Assembly: GCF_008373755.1 (NCBI RefSeq)
Contig: NZ_VUJV01000001.1
Location: forward strand, 1,305,687-1,369,686
Source of the DNA: Nocardioides humilatus
Lineage (GTDB): Bacteria; Actinomycetota; Actinomycetes; Propionibacteriales; Nocardioidaceae
DNA length: 64,000 nucleotides
Reading direction: 5' to 3'
Part shown: in pieces, positions 32,690 through 41,285 of the stretch
Layout: each line of letters opens with the position of its first letter
How positions within the stretch are numbered: position 1 is the stretch's first letter
Translations under genes and position numbers: made by a program
The notes under the pieces: generated by a model
The model's database searches: none
The model's input: only the letters and a program-made list of their open reading frames with translations
Told to the model about the DNA's origin: nothing

Positions 32690-33027
32690 ACGCCCGTACC
32701 GGCCTCGCCGTGCACCGGCTGACTCTGGGCACCGTTGCCGTCCTCGCGCCACGCCTCGCCGGCCGCCTGTTCGGCCTCGACTTCGCGACGCACACCGTCG
32801 GAGCCGAGCTCACGCGCCTGATGGCGTCGCGCAACATCCTGCTCGGCCTCGGCCTGCTGCTCGACGGCGGACCGCGGATGGTGCAGCTCAATCGCGCGGT
32901 CGACCTGATCGATCTCGCCACCGTGGCGGACGAGACCCGCCGGCGATCGATCCCGACCCAGGCGACGATCATCGGCGGCATCACGGCGGGCAGCGCCGCG
33001 GCGCTCGGGTGGACGGCGGCGCCGTAG
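32686..33027 (+). CDS. DUF4267-like small membrane protein
   Basis: From ATG 32686 (overlapping the previous TGA) it has 113 residues and about three or four weak helices (LTLGTVAVLAPRLAGRLFGL, ASRNILLGLGLLL, TIIGGITAGSAAALGW). The pattern of a GLD motif and a SRNILLGLGLL helix resembles small DUF4267 proteins. Function unknown. It is co-transcribed with family-B member 1. Confidence 0.65.
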   Translation: MNARTGLAVHRLTLGTVAVLAPRLAGRLFGLDFATHTVGAELTRLMASRNILLGLGLLLDGGPRMVQLNRAVDLIDLATVADETRRRSIPTQATIIGGITAGSAAALGWTAAP

Positions 33028-33036
33028 GGTGACGGC

Positions 33037-33645
33037 GTGACGAGCGCCGTACCCGCCACCCCGCGCCGCCCCCGCCGCAGCTCGGCCGAGGTCCGCGAGC
33101 TGATCCTGGGCGCAGCGGCCGAGCTCTTCGCCGAGAAGGGGTTCGCCGCGACCACGACCCGCGAGATCGCCGAGCGCGCCGAGGTGCGCGAGACGACGAT
33201 GTTCCGGATCTACGAGTCCAAGGAGCACCTGTACGACGAAGCCGTGCTCCGGCCCTTCACGGACTTCCTCGACACCTTCACCGAGCGTTGGATGGCGACC
33301 GAGGCGCCCGTCGGCCACCCCTCCGAGGTGCTCGAGCAGTTCGTGACCGAGCTGCACGACCTCGTCTCGGCCAACCGCGCACTGATCGCCGCCCTCGACT
33401 GGAACCAGGCGGCGGCCGCGCACACCCAGGCCTCCCTCGACCACCTGGAGTCGGTCGGCCGGGCCATCGCCGAGCGCTACGACCTCGACTTCGACGTACC
33501 TGTCGCGATCCGGATCGCGACCGCGTCCGTCGTGGCGACCACCCTCCTCGAGGACACGCTCTTCCCGCCCGAGCAACGGGGCGAGCGGCTTCGCGCCGAG
33601 CTGATCCGCATGCTCGTGGGAGCCACGCTCCACCGGGACCGTTGA
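33037..33645 (+). CDS. TetR/AcrR family regulator
   Basis: GTG 33037 lies 6 nt after TAGGGT and is probably leaderless. The 202-residue protein has a TetR HTH (ATTTREIAERAEVRETTMFRIY) with a helical C-terminal domain. It is flanked by the two TAGAGAGT-type palindromes (31922 and 33650), which makes it the best candidate for the protein that binds them. Confidence 0.87.
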   Translation: MTSAVPATPRRPRRSSAEVRELILGAAAELFAEKGFAATTTREIAERAEVRETTMFRIYESKEHLYDEAVLRPFTDFLDTFTERWMATEAPVGHPSEVLEQFVTELHDLVSANRALIAALDWNQAAAAHTQASLDHLESVGRAIAERYDLDFDVPVAIRIATASVVATTLLEDTLFPPEQRGERLRAELIRMLVGATLHRDR

Positions 33646-33649
33646 CGTC

Positions 33650-33677
33650 ACACTAGAGAGTGATTACTCTCTAGTGT
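33650..33677. promoter_or_regulatory. TAGAGAGT-type palindrome, copy 2, abutting a start codon
   Basis: Perfect 12-bp arms (ACACTAGAGAGT and ACTCTCTAGTGT) flank GATT. The core matches copy 1 at 31922-31947. The palindrome ends directly before the ATG at 33678, so repressor binding would cover the transcription start of a leaderless message. Confidence 0.8.
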
Positions 33678-34412
33678 ATGACGACCCTGATCGCCCCCGG
33701 CGGCGTGGATGCCGCGCACGCCACCACGTCCCGCTTCATCCAGAAGGCGTGCATCTGGTGCGGCCCCGTGATGGGCCTGCTGTTCGTCATCGGCTTCCTG
33801 ATCGCCGGCTTCTTCCCGCCGCCGTCTCCGAACCAGTCCGCAGCCGAGGTCGCGGCGATGATCGGGCGCGACCGCGACGCGATCCGGATCGGCATCGTGA
33901 TCTGCCTGGCCTCCTGCGGCCTGCTGATGCCGTTCATGACGGCCTTCACGATCCAGATGAAGCGGATCGAGGGCAGCCGGCCGATCCTGGCCTACACGCA
34001 GCTGGCCCTGGCGACGATGGCCACGATCGAGTTCGTCATCCCCTACGTTTTCATGCTGGTGTCGACGTACCGGCCGGAGGCGCACCCCGACGTGACGCGC
34101 GCCCTCTTCGACCTGAGCTGGTTCTTCTTCCTCGGCGTGATCTGCACCTTCGTCATCCAGCTGGCGATCTTCGGGGTCGTGATCCTGATGGACCGCCGCG
34201 AGCAGCCGATCTTCCCGCGCTGGCTCGGCTACACGAACCTCTGGCTCTCGCTGATGTTCACCCCGGCCAGCTTCATCGTCTTCTTCAAGACCGGCCCGTT
34301 CGCGTGGAACGGCGTGTTCGTGTGGTGGGTGCCGGTGACCGCGTTCCTCGTCTGGTTCCTGCCGAACTTCGTGATGCTGCTCCGCGCGGTGGACGCCGAC
34401 GACCTCGCCTGA
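33678..34412 (+). CDS. Membrane protein, paralogue family A, member 2
   Basis: This 244-residue protein has about six helices, with the family-A features GFFPPPSPNQSAAEVAAMI, RDAIRIGIVI, PRWLGYTNLW and FKTGPFAWNGVF. The start codon touches the operator palindrome, leaving no ribosome-binding site, so translation is probably leaderless. It converges on member 3 with a 6-bp gap. Function not recognised. Confidence 0.75.
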   Translation: MTTLIAPGGVDAAHATTSRFIQKACIWCGPVMGLLFVIGFLIAGFFPPPSPNQSAAEVAAMIGRDRDAIRIGIVICLASCGLLMPFMTAFTIQMKRIEGSRPILAYTQLALATMATIEFVIPYVFMLVSTYRPEAHPDVTRALFDLSWFFFLGVICTFVIQLAIFGVVILMDRREQPIFPRWLGYTNLWLSLMFTPASFIVFFKTGPFAWNGVFVWWVPVTAFLVWFLPNFVMLLRAVDADDLA

Positions 34413-34418
34413 GGCCGC

Positions 34419-35123
34419 TCAAGCCGGCTCGGTGCCCTCGGCGATCTGGCGGGTCAGCCTCTGGTGCACGCAGTAGGTCGACGCGAGGATCCACACCGCG
34501 TAGGTGACCAGCGGCACCCAGATCCCTATGATCCCGTTCCACGCGAATGCTCCGTCCTTGAAGAACAGGACGAGTCCCGCAGGAAGGATCAGGAACGACT
34601 CCCAGAGCGAGAGGTAGCCGTACCAACGCGGCAGGACGGGGGCCTCGGAGCGGTCCAGCAGCACGCCCGCACCGATCGCCACCAACTGGACCCACAGGGA
34701 CCAGATGACCGTCATGAACAGGATCCAGCCGACGTCGTGGATCGCTCGCGTCATGTCGACCGGTCGGTCGTCGGCCCGGTAGGCGGCCCCCATCCACACC
34801 CCGATCGGCGTGATGAACTCCAGCGACAACAGCGCGCACGAGACCATCTGGACGTCACCGAGCGCTTTAGCGCCGTTGATCCGCTTGAGCTGGCCGGACA
34901 CCGCGACCCCGAACGGCACCAGCAGGGCGGAGCCGAACATCGAGATGACCAGACCGAGCCTGATCGCCGTCGGGTTGTCGGTGTACATGTCCGCGATCGC
35001 CTGCGCACTCGCCTGCGGGTCGGACGGCGGGAGGAACCCCGCGATGATCAGGAACGCCCCGATCCACATCGCCATCATCAAGGGGCCCGACCAGATCAGG
35101 ACCCGCTGGACGCGAGCTTCCAC
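34419..35123 (-). CDS. Membrane protein, paralogue family A, member 3
   Basis: This 234-residue protein from GTG 35123 shows AGFLPPSDPQASAQAIADMY, TAIRLGLVIS, PRWYGYLSLW and FKDGAFAWNGIIG. The PPPS motif is PPSD here. It has about six helices. Last of three family-A genes read in the same direction (5, 4, 3), it begins 1 bp after the stop of member 4. Confidence 0.75.
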   Translation of the reverse strand: MEARVQRVLIWSGPLMMAMWIGAFLIIAGFLPPSDPQASAQAIADMYTDNPTAIRLGLVISMFGSALLVPFGVAVSGQLKRINGAKALGDVQMVSCALLSLEFITPIGVWMGAAYRADDRPVDMTRAIHDVGWILFMTVIWSLWVQLVAIGAGVLLDRSEAPVLPRWYGYLSLWESFLILPAGLVLFFKDGAFAWNGIIGIWVPLVTYAVWILASTYCVHQRLTRQIAEGTEPA

Positions 35124-35124
35124 C

Positions 35125-35850
35125 TCACACCGCCTTCACGAGAGAGCGCTCGTCAGCCTCGCTGCGCGCGGCATGCCGGAGCATCAGGTGGGCCATGACG
35201 AAGAGCCAGGCCACGAAGGCCGTCACCGGGAGGAAGAAGCCCACCGCTCCGTTCCAGGCGAACGGCCCGGTCTTGAAGAACACGGCCAAGCCGCCACCGG
35301 CGCCGGACAGCGCGATCCACAGGTTGAGGTAGCCGGCCCAGCGCGGCCACACCGGGTCCTTCGAACGGTCGAGGAACGACGCGATCGCGACGCAGCCGAG
35401 CTGGAACACGTACGCCGGGAAGACCATCACGAAGGTGAGCCACCCGAAGTCGAAGAGCATCTGCACGCTCTCCTCGCTCAGCTCCTCACGGAACGTCGCG
35501 ACGATCCAGAGCATGCTGCACAGCTGGAAGTAGACGACGAGCAGCGTGGCTCCCCCGAACTGGATCAGCGCGAGGATCGGGAGGCCTCGCTCGATGCGAG
35601 CTTCACGTTCGATGCGCGCGATGTGCGCAGAGATGACCGCGAAGAACGGGAAGAGCAGTGTGCTGAACACCAGGGAGAGCACCATGCCCACCCGGATCGC
35701 GAAGCGGTTCTCGTCGAAGAGCGTGGCCACCTCGTGGGCCGACAGCGCTGGGGACGGTGGCGGCACGAACTCGGCGATGCCCATGAAGGCGACCAGGTAG
35801 AGCACCAGGAAGGCGGGGCCGCTCCAGACGGCGGCCTTCTGGACGGTCAC
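35125..35850 (-). CDS. Membrane protein, paralogue family A, member 4
   Basis: This 241-residue protein from GTG 35850 overlaps the member-5 stop by 4 bp. It has EFVPPPSPALSAHEVATLF, FAIRVGMVLS, PRWAGYLNLW and FKTGPFAWNGAVG, the full family-A set. It has about six helices and no recognised function. Confidence 0.76.
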   Translation of the reverse strand: MTVQKAAVWSGPAFLVLYLVAFMGIAEFVPPPSPALSAHEVATLFDENRFAIRVGMVLSLVFSTLLFPFFAVISAHIARIEREARIERGLPILALIQFGGATLLVVYFQLCSMLWIVATFREELSEESVQMLFDFGWLTFVMVFPAYVFQLGCVAIASFLDRSKDPVWPRWAGYLNLWIALSGAGGGLAVFFKTGPFAWNGAVGFFLPVTAFVAWLFVMAHLMLRHAARSEADERSLVKAV

Positions 35851-36590
35851 CCGACCAGCACCTCATCGGCAGCGTCGACCTGCGCCGCCTTCAGGCGGTT
35901 GATCGACTGGAGCGTCGTCACCGACATCGTGACCATCCAGCCGAAGAAGATGAAGAACGGCATCCAGAACGCGCCCACGCCGTCGTAGGCGAACAGACCG
36001 CGGTGGAAGAAGGCGATCAGGCCGGCCGGGAAGATGAGGATCGCGCACCAGAAGTTGAGGTAGGCGACCCAGCGGGGGTAGATCGTCGGAATGCCCCGGT
36101 CCTTCAGGATCGCGACGCCGATGATGATCATGAAGACCGCGAACGGCGGCCAGGTGAAGAGGAAGTCGAACCAGACCCAGTCGTTCATGATCTGCATGAG
36201 CTCGGGGTCGAGCGTCTCGGGCCGGAACGCGATGACCGCCCAGGTCATCGGGATCAGGATGAAGAAGACGTAACCACCGCCGTTGAGAGCGATCGAGCAG
36301 TAGGTGAGGATCGGGAAGGACCCCTCCGCCCTGCGAATCAGGACCGTGATCGCCATCGACCAGGTCGCCCAGAACGACCAGGCCATGCACTGGATGAGGC
36401 AGCCGAGGCGGATCTCGCCCTTGCGCTCGATGAATCGGTCCGCGAGCTCCTTCGCCGACAGGTCGGGCGAGGGCGGCGGGATGAAGTGCATCAGTGCGCC
36501 CTGGGCGATGACCATCGCGACGATCAGGACGATGCCCGACCAGACGGCGGCCTTCATCAGGCCGGAATCGATGCCGATCTTCTGTGCCAT
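35847..36590 (-). CDS. Membrane protein, paralogue family A, member 5
   Basis: This 247-residue protein starts at ATG 36590 with TGGAG 7 nt upstream. It has HFIPPPSPDLSAKELADRF, GEIRLGCLIQ, PRWVAYLNFW and FHRGLFAYDGVGAFW; the last motif departs from the FAWNG of its relatives. It heads the three-gene family-A operon and diverges from the TetR gene at 36763 across an operator-like palindrome. Confidence 0.76.
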   Translation of the reverse strand: MAQKIGIDSGLMKAAVWSGIVLIVAMVIAQGALMHFIPPPSPDLSAKELADRFIERKGEIRLGCLIQCMAWSFWATWSMAITVLIRRAEGSFPILTYCSIALNGGGYVFFILIPMTWAVIAFRPETLDPELMQIMNDWVWFDFLFTWPPFAVFMIIIGVAILKDRGIPTIYPRWVAYLNFWCAILIFPAGLIAFFHRGLFAYDGVGAFWMPFFIFFGWMVTMSVTTLQSINRLKAAQVDAADEVLVG

Positions 36591-36644
36591 TTCAGTACTC
36601 CACGATTCAGGGACCGGAGCGCGGCAACGCTGGCCCGATGCAAG

Positions 36645-36661
36645 TAAGTGGTACTAACTTA
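36645..36661. promoter_or_regulatory. TAAGT/ACTTA inverted repeat in the A5/TetR divergent promoter
   Basis: TAAGTGGTACTAACTTA has 5-bp inverted arms around a GTAC-containing centre. It lies in the 172-bp gap between family-A member 5 and the TetR gene at 36763. It is probably that TetR protein's operator. The rest of the gap is AT-richer than its surroundings, as expected for promoters. Confidence 0.5.
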
Positions 36662-36762
36662 GATGCCGATCCATGTTTTTGGAACACTAAGGCTCTAAAT
36701 ATTTCTCTGAGGTTGCGGGTGCAGCCGTAAGGTGACCAGCAACGAGACCGAGAGGGTGGCCG

Positions 36763-37446
36763 ATGAGCACGAGCGGAGCAGCCGCCCGCCGAACCAGACG
36801 GAGCCCTGACGAGGTGCGGGCGCTCGTTCTGAGGGCCGCGCACGACCTCTTCACCTCCCAGGGCTACCAGGCGACCAGGACGCGACAGATCGCCGAGCGG
36901 GCGCAGGTCGCCGAGCCCGTGATCTTTCGGCACTTCGGCTCCAAGGCGGAGATCTTCGAGATCTCGCTCCTCACCCCGTTCACCGAGTTCGCGAACGCCT
37001 GGGCGGCCTCATGGGAGGAGGATCCGCTCGAGTCGGCCGACGAGTACGAGATGACCCGGACGTTCGTCGAGGGCTTCTACAAGCTCACGGTGGAGCACCA
37101 GGAAGTGCTGCGCACGCTGATGTCGGCGCGCGCCGCAGGCGGGGACGACGCTTTGGTCGAGGTCGCGAACCGGGTCGTCGAGCAGCTCGGGGCGCTCCTC
37201 ACCCTCATCCGCTCGCTCCTGGAGAAGCACGCTGCCGCCCGCGGCTGGGGGACGCTGGACTCCCCCGTCACCGTCGCTGTCGCCCTCGGGTCGATCCTGT
37301 CCGTCGTGCTCTTCGACGACTGGATCTTCCCGGCCGGACAGCCCCGACCGGGTCGCGCTCGCGAGATCGAGGAGCTCACGCAGATGCTGCTGCGCGGAGT
37401 GGCGCACCGCCCCGCTCCTGCAAGCCGATCGACGCAGCGTCCCTGA
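36763..37446 (+). CDS. TetR/AcrR family regulator
   Basis: This 227-residue protein has an HTH at about residues 30-65 (RTRQIAERAQVAEPVIFRHFGSK) and a long helical effector domain. The ATG has GAGAGGG upstream. It resembles the TetR at 33037 in its N-terminal HTH layout. It diverges from the family-A operon and probably represses it. Confidence 0.87.
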   Translation: MSTSGAAARRTRRSPDEVRALVLRAAHDLFTSQGYQATRTRQIAERAQVAEPVIFRHFGSKAEIFEISLLTPFTEFANAWAASWEEDPLESADEYEMTRTFVEGFYKLTVEHQEVLRTLMSARAAGGDDALVEVANRVVEQLGALLTLIRSLLEKHAAARGWGTLDSPVTVAVALGSILSVVLFDDWIFPAGQPRPGRAREIEELTQMLLRGVAHRPAPASRSTQRP

Positions 37447-37448
37447 CC

Positions 37449-38591
37449 TCAGTACGAACGCGGCAGACCCAGGCTGTGCTCGGCGACGAAGTTGAGGATC
37501 ATCTCCTTGGAGACCGGCCCCATGTTGAGCATCCGGACGATCCAGAAGTACGTCGCCAGCTGGTACTCCTTCGACACCCCGTTGCCACCGTGGATTCCGA
37601 TGGCGGCGTCGAGCGCCTGCAGACCGGACTCCGCGCCGAGGTACTTGGCGATGTTGGCGAGCTCGCCGACCTCGTTGCCCGCGTCGTAGAGCCGGCAGGC
37701 CTTGTCGGTCATCTCGATGGCCGCCGTCAGGTGGAGGTGCGCCGAGGCCAACGGATGAGCGACGGCCTGGTGCGCCCCGATCGGGACGTCCCACACCTGT
37801 CGCGCCTGGGCGTAGTCCACGGCCTTGGCCAAGGCGTAGCGCCCAATGCCGGTGCAGATCGAGCTCGTCAGGATCCGCTCGGTGTTCATCCCCGTGAACG
37901 CGACCGCGAGACCGCGGCCCTCCTCGCCGACTCGGTCGGAGACGGGCACCCGGACGTCGTCGAAGTGGAGCTGCCAGCTCAACTCAGGCTGGTTCATCAC
38001 CGTGGGGATCCGGGTCTTCGTCAGGCCCGCCGCATCGGCATCCACGACGAACACCGACAGCCGCCCGCGGCCGGTGTGCTCGTCGGTGCCAGTGCGGGCG
38101 ACGACCATGATCTTCGAGGCGGACTCGACCCCGGTGATGTAGACCTTCTGACCCCGGAGGACGTAGGAGTCGCCGTCGCGGGTCGCCGCGGTCGCGATCC
38201 GGTGCGCGTTGGATCCCGCGTCCGGCTCGGTGATCGCGAAGGACCACCGCTCCCGGCCAGAGGCGATGGCCGGGAGCCATCGCGCCTTCTGCTCCTCCGA
38301 TGCGCTCCGGTCGAGGATCGTGCCGGTGACGCCCGGCGAGAAGAGGATCGACAGGGCCGGGACGCCTGCCAGGGCCGTCTCCTCGACCACGATCGCGATC
38401 TCCCGGAGTCCGGCGCCCCCGCCGCCGTACTGCTCGGGCAGGTGGACACCGAGGAAGCCGCCCTCGCCGAGCGCCGCCCACAGTTCGGCGGCGTTGCCCC
38501 CGCTGTCGACCTGGGCCTGGAAGTAGTCCGGCCCGAAGGAACGGGCGAGCCGCCCCACGGCATCCCGCAGGGCGGCGTCGTCGCTGGTCAC
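37449..38591 (-). CDS. Acyl-CoA dehydrogenase
   Basis: From GTG 38591 (GTGA overlap with the family-A gene before it) the protein has 380 residues, the normal family length. It shows LPEQYGGGGAGLREIAIVVEE, FAITEPDAGSNAHR (FAD/substrate loop), an RILTSSICTGIGRYAL helix and IHGGNGVSKEYQLATYFW near the C-terminus. The usual catalytic Glu position near this end is not clear. It is translationally coupled to family-A member 6, tying that membrane family to acyl-CoA metabolism. Confidence 0.88.
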   Translation of the reverse strand: MTSDDAALRDAVGRLARSFGPDYFQAQVDSGGNAAELWAALGEGGFLGVHLPEQYGGGGAGLREIAIVVEETALAGVPALSILFSPGVTGTILDRSASEEQKARWLPAIASGRERWSFAITEPDAGSNAHRIATAATRDGDSYVLRGQKVYITGVESASKIMVVARTGTDEHTGRGRLSVFVVDADAAGLTKTRIPTVMNQPELSWQLHFDDVRVPVSDRVGEEGRGLAVAFTGMNTERILTSSICTGIGRYALAKAVDYAQARQVWDVPIGAHQAVAHPLASAHLHLTAAIEMTDKACRLYDAGNEVGELANIAKYLGAESGLQALDAAIGIHGGNGVSKEYQLATYFWIVRMLNMGPVSKEMILNFVAEHSLGLPRSY

Positions 38592-39352
38592 ACCAGCGCC
38601 AGTTCGTCCTTCGGGTCCGACTCCTGCTCCAACCCTTCGTAGTACAGCTTCTCCGCCTTGATCGCCCGGTAGAACTGCCACCAGGTGACGAGCAGGAACG
38701 GCACGTAGGAACCCACCGGCAGGTAAAACCCGATCGCTCCGTTCCAAGCGAAGGGGCCGGAGAAGAAGAAGATCGCCAAGATGCCCGTCGATCCGACGAC
38801 GGCCATCCAGAGGTTGAGGTAGTAGAACCAGCGCGGGAAGACCTGGGGCCCGCGCTGCTGCGACAGCCCGGCCGCGCCGAGACAGATCAGCTGCATGCTG
38901 AAGGCCGGGAAGAAGAGCAGGAACTCGATCCACGTCATGTCGCTGATCAGCTGGACCAGCTCGGGCGACCGGTCGGCGCGGTAGTAGGCGCCTGCCCAGA
39001 AGATGAACGGCAGGATGAAGGCGACCGCGTTCACGCAGCCGGCGACCAGCGAGAGGATCGACCACACCGGAAACCGGCGGCCCTCCTCCATCCGCGCGAT
39101 CTGGATGGCCACCAGCGTCGACCACGGGATCAGCAGCGTGCTGCCGAGCAGGCCGACGACGATGCCCATCTTCACGAGGTTGAGGTGGTCGCCGTACTTG
39201 GCCATGAGCTCGGCGCCGGTCAGCTCCGGCGACGGCGGCGGGATGAAGCCCGACAGCGGGGCAAGCCCCACGAAGAACAGCACGCCGAAGCCGATGCCGC
39301 AGGCCCAGAGTCCCAGCTGAACCCGATGGTGGACGAACTGTGTAGGTGCCAT
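38588..39352 (-). CDS. Membrane protein, paralogue family A, member 6
   Basis: This 254-residue protein has SGFIPPPSPELTGAELMAKY, NLVKMGIVVG, PRWFYYLNLW and FFSGPFAWNGAIGFYLP. It has about six helices. The ATG follows GAGGAC. It is in one transcription unit with the acyl-CoA dehydrogenase. Unlike members 2-5 it has no nearby TetR gene of its own. Confidence 0.76.
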   Translation of the reverse strand: MAPTQFVHHRVQLGLWACGIGFGVLFFVGLAPLSGFIPPPSPELTGAELMAKYGDHLNLVKMGIVVGLLGSTLLIPWSTLVAIQIARMEEGRRFPVWSILSLVAGCVNAVAFILPFIFWAGAYYRADRSPELVQLISDMTWIEFLLFFPAFSMQLICLGAAGLSQQRGPQVFPRWFYYLNLWMAVVGSTGILAIFFFSGPFAWNGAIGFYLPVGSYVPFLLVTWWQFYRAIKAEKLYYEGLEQESDPKDELALV

Positions 39353-39395
39353 GACTGTCCTCGTGTGCTCGGTGATGCGCGATGGAATCCGGCGA

Positions 39396-39419
39396 CACCT
39401 CCCCCGCTCCGAGGAGGTG
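39396..39419 (-). terminator. Stem-loop between carotenoid oxygenase and family-A member 6
   Basis: CACCTCC (39396-39402) pairs with GGAGGTG (39413-39419) over a 10-nt loop in the 93-bp gap between two minus-strand genes. It may end the upstream transcript or act in the leader of the downstream one. Confidence 0.4.
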
Positions 39420-39445
39420 CCGCCGGCGTCAGGTGCCGCCGTCGG

Positions 39446-40939
39446 TCAGCGGAAGTCCATCCAGTGGCCGTGCGGGGTCCAGCCGATCTGGAAGGGGAGC
39501 TCGATCCGGCAGATCGGGCCGTCGCTCACGTCGTCGGTGTCGAAGATGAGGTACTCACCGCGCTTGTCGGCCCACCAGGAGACCGGCACGATGATGTAGC
39601 CGTCGCCCTCGGGCGAGTCGATCTTGCGCGGCGCGAAGGTCGCCTCGAGCACGGCAGCCGGCTCGTTGTCGCGGATCTGGTAGGTCGACTCCGACAGCGT
39701 CTTCATGTTGGTGACGGTCAGGTTGTTCATCTTCATGCCGGAGCGCTTGACCACGCCGCCGACCTGGTAGCCCCACTCGTAGCCCTTGCCGTAGAACCGC
39801 TCGTCGACCTTCGGCAGCTCCGAGGGCCGGTCCGAGAGCTGCTCGGACTTGGCCGCCCCGGTCTCGAGGTTGATCGTCCAGCGGCCGAGGTTGCTCTTGG
39901 CGATCGAGAAGAACAGTGCGATGTCGTCGCCCGCTGCGAAGTCCTGCTCGAAGGGGAACGGCGGCCGGTTGAAGATCGGGCCGTCGAGCTGGAGCTCGTT
40001 GCCGACCACGTTGGCCGACATCGTGTGCATGATGTATTGCGCCGGCAGGTCGGTCTTGATCCAACGGATCTCGCCGTGCAGGTCGTGGCGCGGGATGAGC
40101 CCGATGATGATCGGGAGCTCGGGGTTCCACTCCCAGATGTTCAGGTCCTTCTCGAAACGCTTCTTGTCGGCGAGGAAGGGCTGGAACGGCATGACGACCC
40201 ACTCCGGCGTGAGCCAGATGTCGTGCGCCACCGTGTTGTACGGCGCGTCCCACAGCTCACGCGTGTCGACGGTGCCGTCGGGGCTGACGTAGTGCATGAC
40301 CACGTACGGCGCCTCGTCGCTGTAGGTCCAGCCGTAGAGGACGCCGGTGTCCGGGTCCCACTTCGGGTGCGCGGAGAAGGTGGCGTCGCCGTACGCCGCC
40401 GGGGTGTGCAGCCCGGAGGTCAGCTTCGGCGACCACGGCACGATGCCGCGGGTCTCCAGGGTGATCGGGTCGATGGCGATCGGCGGACCGCCCTGCTCGC
40501 TCGCGGCGAGCATCTCGCCGGCGAAGGGGAAGACGTTGATGTTGGCGACACCACGGGAGATGCCCTGGTTGCCGAGGTCACGCTTGACCTCGCCGTAGGC
40601 CGTGTCGCGCCAGTCGCCGAAGCCGCCGTCCTGCCACTCGAACATGCCCTGCTTCCGGGCCTCCTCGAGGACGTACTTCGGGGTGCGCACCCAGCGGTTC
40701 TTGAAGTTGGCGACGCCGTCCTCGAACGTGATCGCCTGGACCATGCCGTCCATGCTGAGCAGCGGGTTGGTCCCCTGCTTGGTGGGCCGCTTCCAGGTCG
40801 GACCGACCCGGTAGAAGCCACCGGCCAGGTCCTTCGGGATCTCACCGTGGGTGACGATGCACTCGTCCACAGTGGCCTCGAACCGCATGGGCTGGAAAGG
40901 CCCACGCAGCGAGTTCTCCGTCGGGAGGTTGTAGCTCAT
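39446..40939 (-). CDS. Carotenoid oxygenase (RPE65/CCD) family protein
   Basis: This 497-residue protein has the four iron-ligand histidines expected of carotenoid cleavage dioxygenases, seen in FSAHPKWD, VAHDIWL, IMHTMSANV and the C-terminal PHGHWMDF. FYRVGPTWKRP near the N-terminus is also typical. Family members cleave double bonds in carotenoids, stilbenes or lignin-like phenylpropenes. It follows a small zinc-binding gene by 23 bp and diverges from the ATPase and desaturase-like operon. Confidence 0.9.
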   Translation of the reverse strand: MSYNLPTENSLRGPFQPMRFEATVDECIVTHGEIPKDLAGGFYRVGPTWKRPTKQGTNPLLSMDGMVQAITFEDGVANFKNRWVRTPKYVLEEARKQGMFEWQDGGFGDWRDTAYGEVKRDLGNQGISRGVANINVFPFAGEMLAASEQGGPPIAIDPITLETRGIVPWSPKLTSGLHTPAAYGDATFSAHPKWDPDTGVLYGWTYSDEAPYVVMHYVSPDGTVDTRELWDAPYNTVAHDIWLTPEWVVMPFQPFLADKKRFEKDLNIWEWNPELPIIIGLIPRHDLHGEIRWIKTDLPAQYIMHTMSANVVGNELQLDGPIFNRPPFPFEQDFAAGDDIALFFSIAKSNLGRWTINLETGAAKSEQLSDRPSELPKVDERFYGKGYEWGYQVGGVVKRSGMKMNNLTVTNMKTLSESTYQIRDNEPAAVLEATFAPRKIDSPEGDGYIIVPVSWWADKRGEYLIFDTDDVSDGPICRIELPFQIGWTPHGHWMDFR

Positions 40940-40962
40940 CGCTGCTCCTTGTGTCGGTCAGC

Positions 40963-41109
40963 TCAGCTGGCGATGAAGAGGATCTGCTCGCGGTCGTACT
41001 CGTGACCGGGGTGCTCCTCGGCGAGGTGGCTCTGGGCCTGCTTCACCAAGTCGTCCTCATCCGCCGCTGCGATGCGGTGACCGCACGGACACGTCAGTCG
41101 GGTCTTCAT
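40963..41109 (-). CDS. 48-residue DUF1059-like zinc-binding protein
   Basis: The frame from ATG 41109 reads MKTRLTCPCGHRI and then a helix with HLAEEHPGH, stopping at 40963. The CPCGH and HxxxxHxxH spacing is that of small DUF1059-like proteins, likely binding one zinc. It lies 23 bp upstream of the carotenoid oxygenase, so the two are probably co-expressed. Confidence 0.75.
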   Translation of the reverse strand: MKTRLTCPCGHRIAAADEDDLVKQAQSHLAEEHPGHEYDREQILFIAS

Positions 41110-41285
41110 CACGGACACCACCCTTCGCTGGCCTGTCATGTTTCTGAATCTGTCTGTCTCAATTTAGTTGCAGGCCGCTCTCCGGTCAAGCGGAAACAAG
41201 CCACGGAGTGGGCAGTCGGTTGACGAGACGCGGCTCACAGGGTTTTATTAAGACGGCTAGGTTCATAAATGACAAGGGGGCCACC

